From a virus: a DNA stretch of 21,582 bases. Under the pieces are notes generated by a model. The model did not search any database and was not told the origin of the DNA. It saw only the letters and a list, made by a program, of their open reading frames with translations. The DNA lies in the IMG/VR virus record IMGVR_UViG_3300025674_000476, positions 1-21,582 of that record; one strand, written 5' to 3'. Position numbers and translations under genes: made by a program. Shown here one piece after another: positions 19,854 to 21,582 of this stretch; positions within the stretch are counted from its first letter, which is position 1; each line of letters begins with the position of its first letter.

Positions 19854-21258
19854 TAGAAGGCAGCCGCAGACGACGTCCATCGAGACGACGCGCAGCACCG
19901 CGCCTGCATTTGTGCAGAACCAAATTCAGCAGACGTTCCGTGAAGCGCAAGCACAGCAGCCGCTAGTCTACACCGGCCCGCGCGTAGCAGAGTCCAACCG
20001 CGACCAGGAACGGTTCTTCGACATGACGCGCGACTTTGTAGAGCGCACGCAGAACGAACCGCTGCCGACCATTGACACGTCTAACCTAGAAGCGCTGCAG
20101 GGCCGTGCAATCAACACCAGCGGCATCATGGGCATGCTTGGCCGCCAAGCCGACGTGGGCCAGCTGCAGGGCATGATTGGCAGCCGCGCCGACACCGGGC
20201 TACTGCAGGACGCGCAAGCCGCGACCACCGACCTCGGCGAACTCGGCGGCCTAATGGGCCAGCAAAACATCGCGAACGACATATTCCGCGATTTCACGAC
20301 CCGCGAAGTGACGCCCTACCTCGAAACTGCTGTTGACGACGCTGCAACCCGCGCGCTGCAGAACGTGAACAACCTATACGCTGGTAGCGGCCGACTCGGC
20401 TCTACGGCGTTCGCGGACGCGGCGGCACGGGGTGTAACCGCTGCGTCCGCCCCTATACTGCAGCAGGCAGCGCAGACCGACGCCGCCCGGCAGCTGCAAG
20501 CCGCTGGCCTGCTGGGGCAGGCGTTCCAGCAAGACCGCGCAGCGGACATTGGCCTTGCCACAACCCGCGCCGGTATGGAGCAAGCCGACCTTGCACGGCA
20601 GCTGCAGGGCGCTGGGATGCTGTCGAATCTGGAACAAGCCGCCCTGCAACGCGACGCGCAGTTGGCGAACCAGATCACCGGATACGAAGACGCCATGCTG
20701 GCCCGCGACTTGGCCGCGCAGCAGTCAATGCTGCAAGCCGAACAGGCCGACTTGGCGCGCGAACTGTCGATTGCACAGGGCCTCACCGGCGCGTCCGAAA
20801 CCCAAGCACGGCTGGCTCCGCAGATGCAGCAGATGCAGTTGCAGTCGCTGGGCATGCTTGGCGCAATCGGCGACGCGCAACAGGCGCAGCAGCAAGCCGA
20901 ACTGGAAGCACGCCGCCAGCAGATCGCGGAACTGAACGCGGCACGGCAAATGCGCATGCAGAACATGATTAACGCCAGCCAGCTTGGCCGCCAGTTCACG
21001 AACACCACGCGGACCACGCAAGAAACGCCAGAACAGCAACAGGGCGGCGGCCTGCTGAACACGCTTGGCGGGTTGGCGTCCACCTACATCGGCTTTGGAG
21101 CGCCGGGGCTGGAAATGGTGCCGGTGGTTGGCCCAGCGCTGAAAACAGCGGCCATAGGCGCAGGCATGCTTGGCGGCTTGGGCGGGTCCATGAACTTCGG
21201 CAGGGGCAACGAGCAGGTGCTTATGTACGGCCCGCAATACAATAGGAGCGCGTTCTAA
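19825..21258 (+). CDS. Helical internal virion / DNA ejection protein
   Basis: GTG 19825 follows AAGGA (19812-19816) by 8 bases and lies within the end of the previous gene. The 477-residue protein has a basic N-terminus (MSLGKGNRRNRRQPQ) and an Ala/Gln-rich helical middle. That middle has recurring units such as EQADLARQLQGAG and EQADLARELSIAQ, and a long coiled coil (QQAQQQAELEARRQQIAELN). The C-terminus is Gly/Ala-rich and hydrophobic (LLNTLGGLASTYIGFG, then PVVGPALKTAAIGAGMLGGL), like glycine-zipper membrane-active segments. Such proteins are stored in podovirus capsids and form an ejection channel in the host envelope, as T7 gp14 does. Direct sequence similarity to gp14 is not claimed. 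Confidence 0.68.
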   Translation: MSLGKGNRRNRRQPQTTSIETTRSTAPAFVQNQIQQTFREAQAQQPLVYTGPRVAESNRDQERFFDMTRDFVERTQNEPLPTIDTSNLEALQGRAINTSGIMGMLGRQADVGQLQGMIGSRADTGLLQDAQAATTDLGELGGLMGQQNIANDIFRDFTTREVTPYLETAVDDAATRALQNVNNLYAGSGRLGSTAFADAAARGVTAASAPILQQAAQTDAARQLQAAGLLGQAFQQDRAADIGLATTRAGMEQADLARQLQGAGMLSNLEQAALQRDAQLANQITGYEDAMLARDLAAQQSMLQAEQADLARELSIAQGLTGASETQARLAPQMQQMQLQSLGMLGAIGDAQQAQQQAELEARRQQIAELNAARQMRMQNMINASQLGRQFTNTTRTTQETPEQQQGGGLLNTLGGLASTYIGFGAPGLEMVPVVGPALKTAAIGAGMLGGLGGSMNFGRGNEQVLMYGPQYNRSAF

Positions 21259-21582
21259 TGAGCATGGGTCCAAATTCGTTTAGGATGCCGCAGATGCCGA
21301 AATTCAACCTCGGCGTAAACCTGCCCACGCCAAGCCCGCAGCTGCAAAACGCACTCAGCCGCGTGCCTGCCGTAGACCCCCGCATGGCGTTTGGCGGCAC
21401 CGCTGGCCGGGGCGTTCCCGCTTCCGCGATACCTGCTGCGGCGCTAGGAGCGTTGTCGTTTGGCTCTACTGTGCCACGGGCAGCGCCAGCCATGCCGCAA
21501 ATCCCAGCAGCAATCCAAGCGCCGCAGCTGCAGCCGCAGCCGGACTTTGGTGTGTTCAAGCCTGCGACAGCCCCAGCGATCC
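21258..21582 (+). CDS. Pro/Ala-rich virion-region protein, partial at right edge
   Basis: ATG 21258 overlaps the previous TAA by one base (TAATG) and follows AGGAG (21244-21248). The frame is open to the end of the window, showing 108 codons. The visible part is low in complexity: MSMGPNSFRMPQMPKFNLG, then Pro/Ala/Gln-rich stretches (AAPAMPQIPAAIQAPQLQPQ). This would be a flexible N-terminal arm. By position it may be a further internal virion or tail protein, often very large in podoviruses (including those with lytic transglycosylase domains). No catalytic motif is visible in this part. Confidence 0.7.
   Translation, partial: MSMGPNSFRMPQMPKFNLGVNLPTPSPQLQNALSRVPAVDPRMAFGGTAGRGVPASAIPAAALGALSFGSTVPRAAPAMPQIPAAIQAPQLQPQPDFGVFKPATAPAI

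Noticed and set aside
20316-21083. 255-codon antisense frame rich in Cys, Ser and Ala
   Set aside because: The composition mirrors the Gln/Ala-rich repeats of the sense gene read backwards; this is a typical shadow.

Overview
The window is part of a high-GC, tailed double-stranded DNA phage or prophage. Its structural genes are of podovirus (short-tailed) type: a P22-like portal, a scaffold, a DUF5309/SU10-type major capsid protein, a tail adaptor, a beta-rich tail nozzle/stabilisation protein, and T7-like internal virion proteins. A leftward XRE repressor at the left edge suggests a temperate phage. GC-rich codon use fits a proteobacterial host, but the sequence does not identify the host. 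No integrase, lysis gene, tRNA or CRISPR array is visible.

Left arm (1-1183): a leftward lysogeny-type operon holds a secreted Rap1a/Tai-like protein, an 86-residue unknown protein, and the repressor, which runs off the edge. A divergent promoter region (1073-1183) separates it from the rightward early operon (1184-6105). That operon encodes a VRR-NUC nuclease, a Cas4/RecB-like nuclease with a probable Fe-S cluster, a protein with an SSB-like acidic tail, an XRE regulator, and a large primase-polymerase/helicase. Together these look like a compact replication and recombination set. Directly after the helicase gene, 6106-6337 holds a repeat array (seven copies of an AAGACACC-type motif, two of them inverted) around an AT-rich core and a terminator. 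It is a candidate replication origin or regulatory site.

Accessory cassette (6338-8186): six small leftward genes, one of only 31 codons. Most have near-identical ribosome-binding leaders and recurring intergenic motifs. A second divergent promoter region (8187-8304) follows.

Packaging region (8305-12088): a small HTH regulator that may be leaderless, a probable small terminase, an unknown protein, a DUF5664-type dATP/dGTP diphosphohydrolase-like protein, an HTH/excisionase-like protein, a strong intrinsic terminator, the large terminase, and two small basic proteins, one of 22 residues.

Morphogenesis region (12090 to the right edge): tightly packed rightward genes joined by ATGA, TAATG or TAGTG overlaps. 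They run portal, small coiled-coil protein, scaffold, major capsid (then a hairpin), small conserved protein, adaptor, nozzle, two tandem paralogous small beta proteins, a GNAT-like internal protein whose N-terminus overlaps its neighbour for 188 nt, a helical ejection-type protein, and a partial Pro/Ala-rich protein.

The most notable points are the repeat array at 6106-6337, the overlapping reading frames at 19202-19432, the modular small-gene cassette, and the terminator placed just before the large terminase gene.
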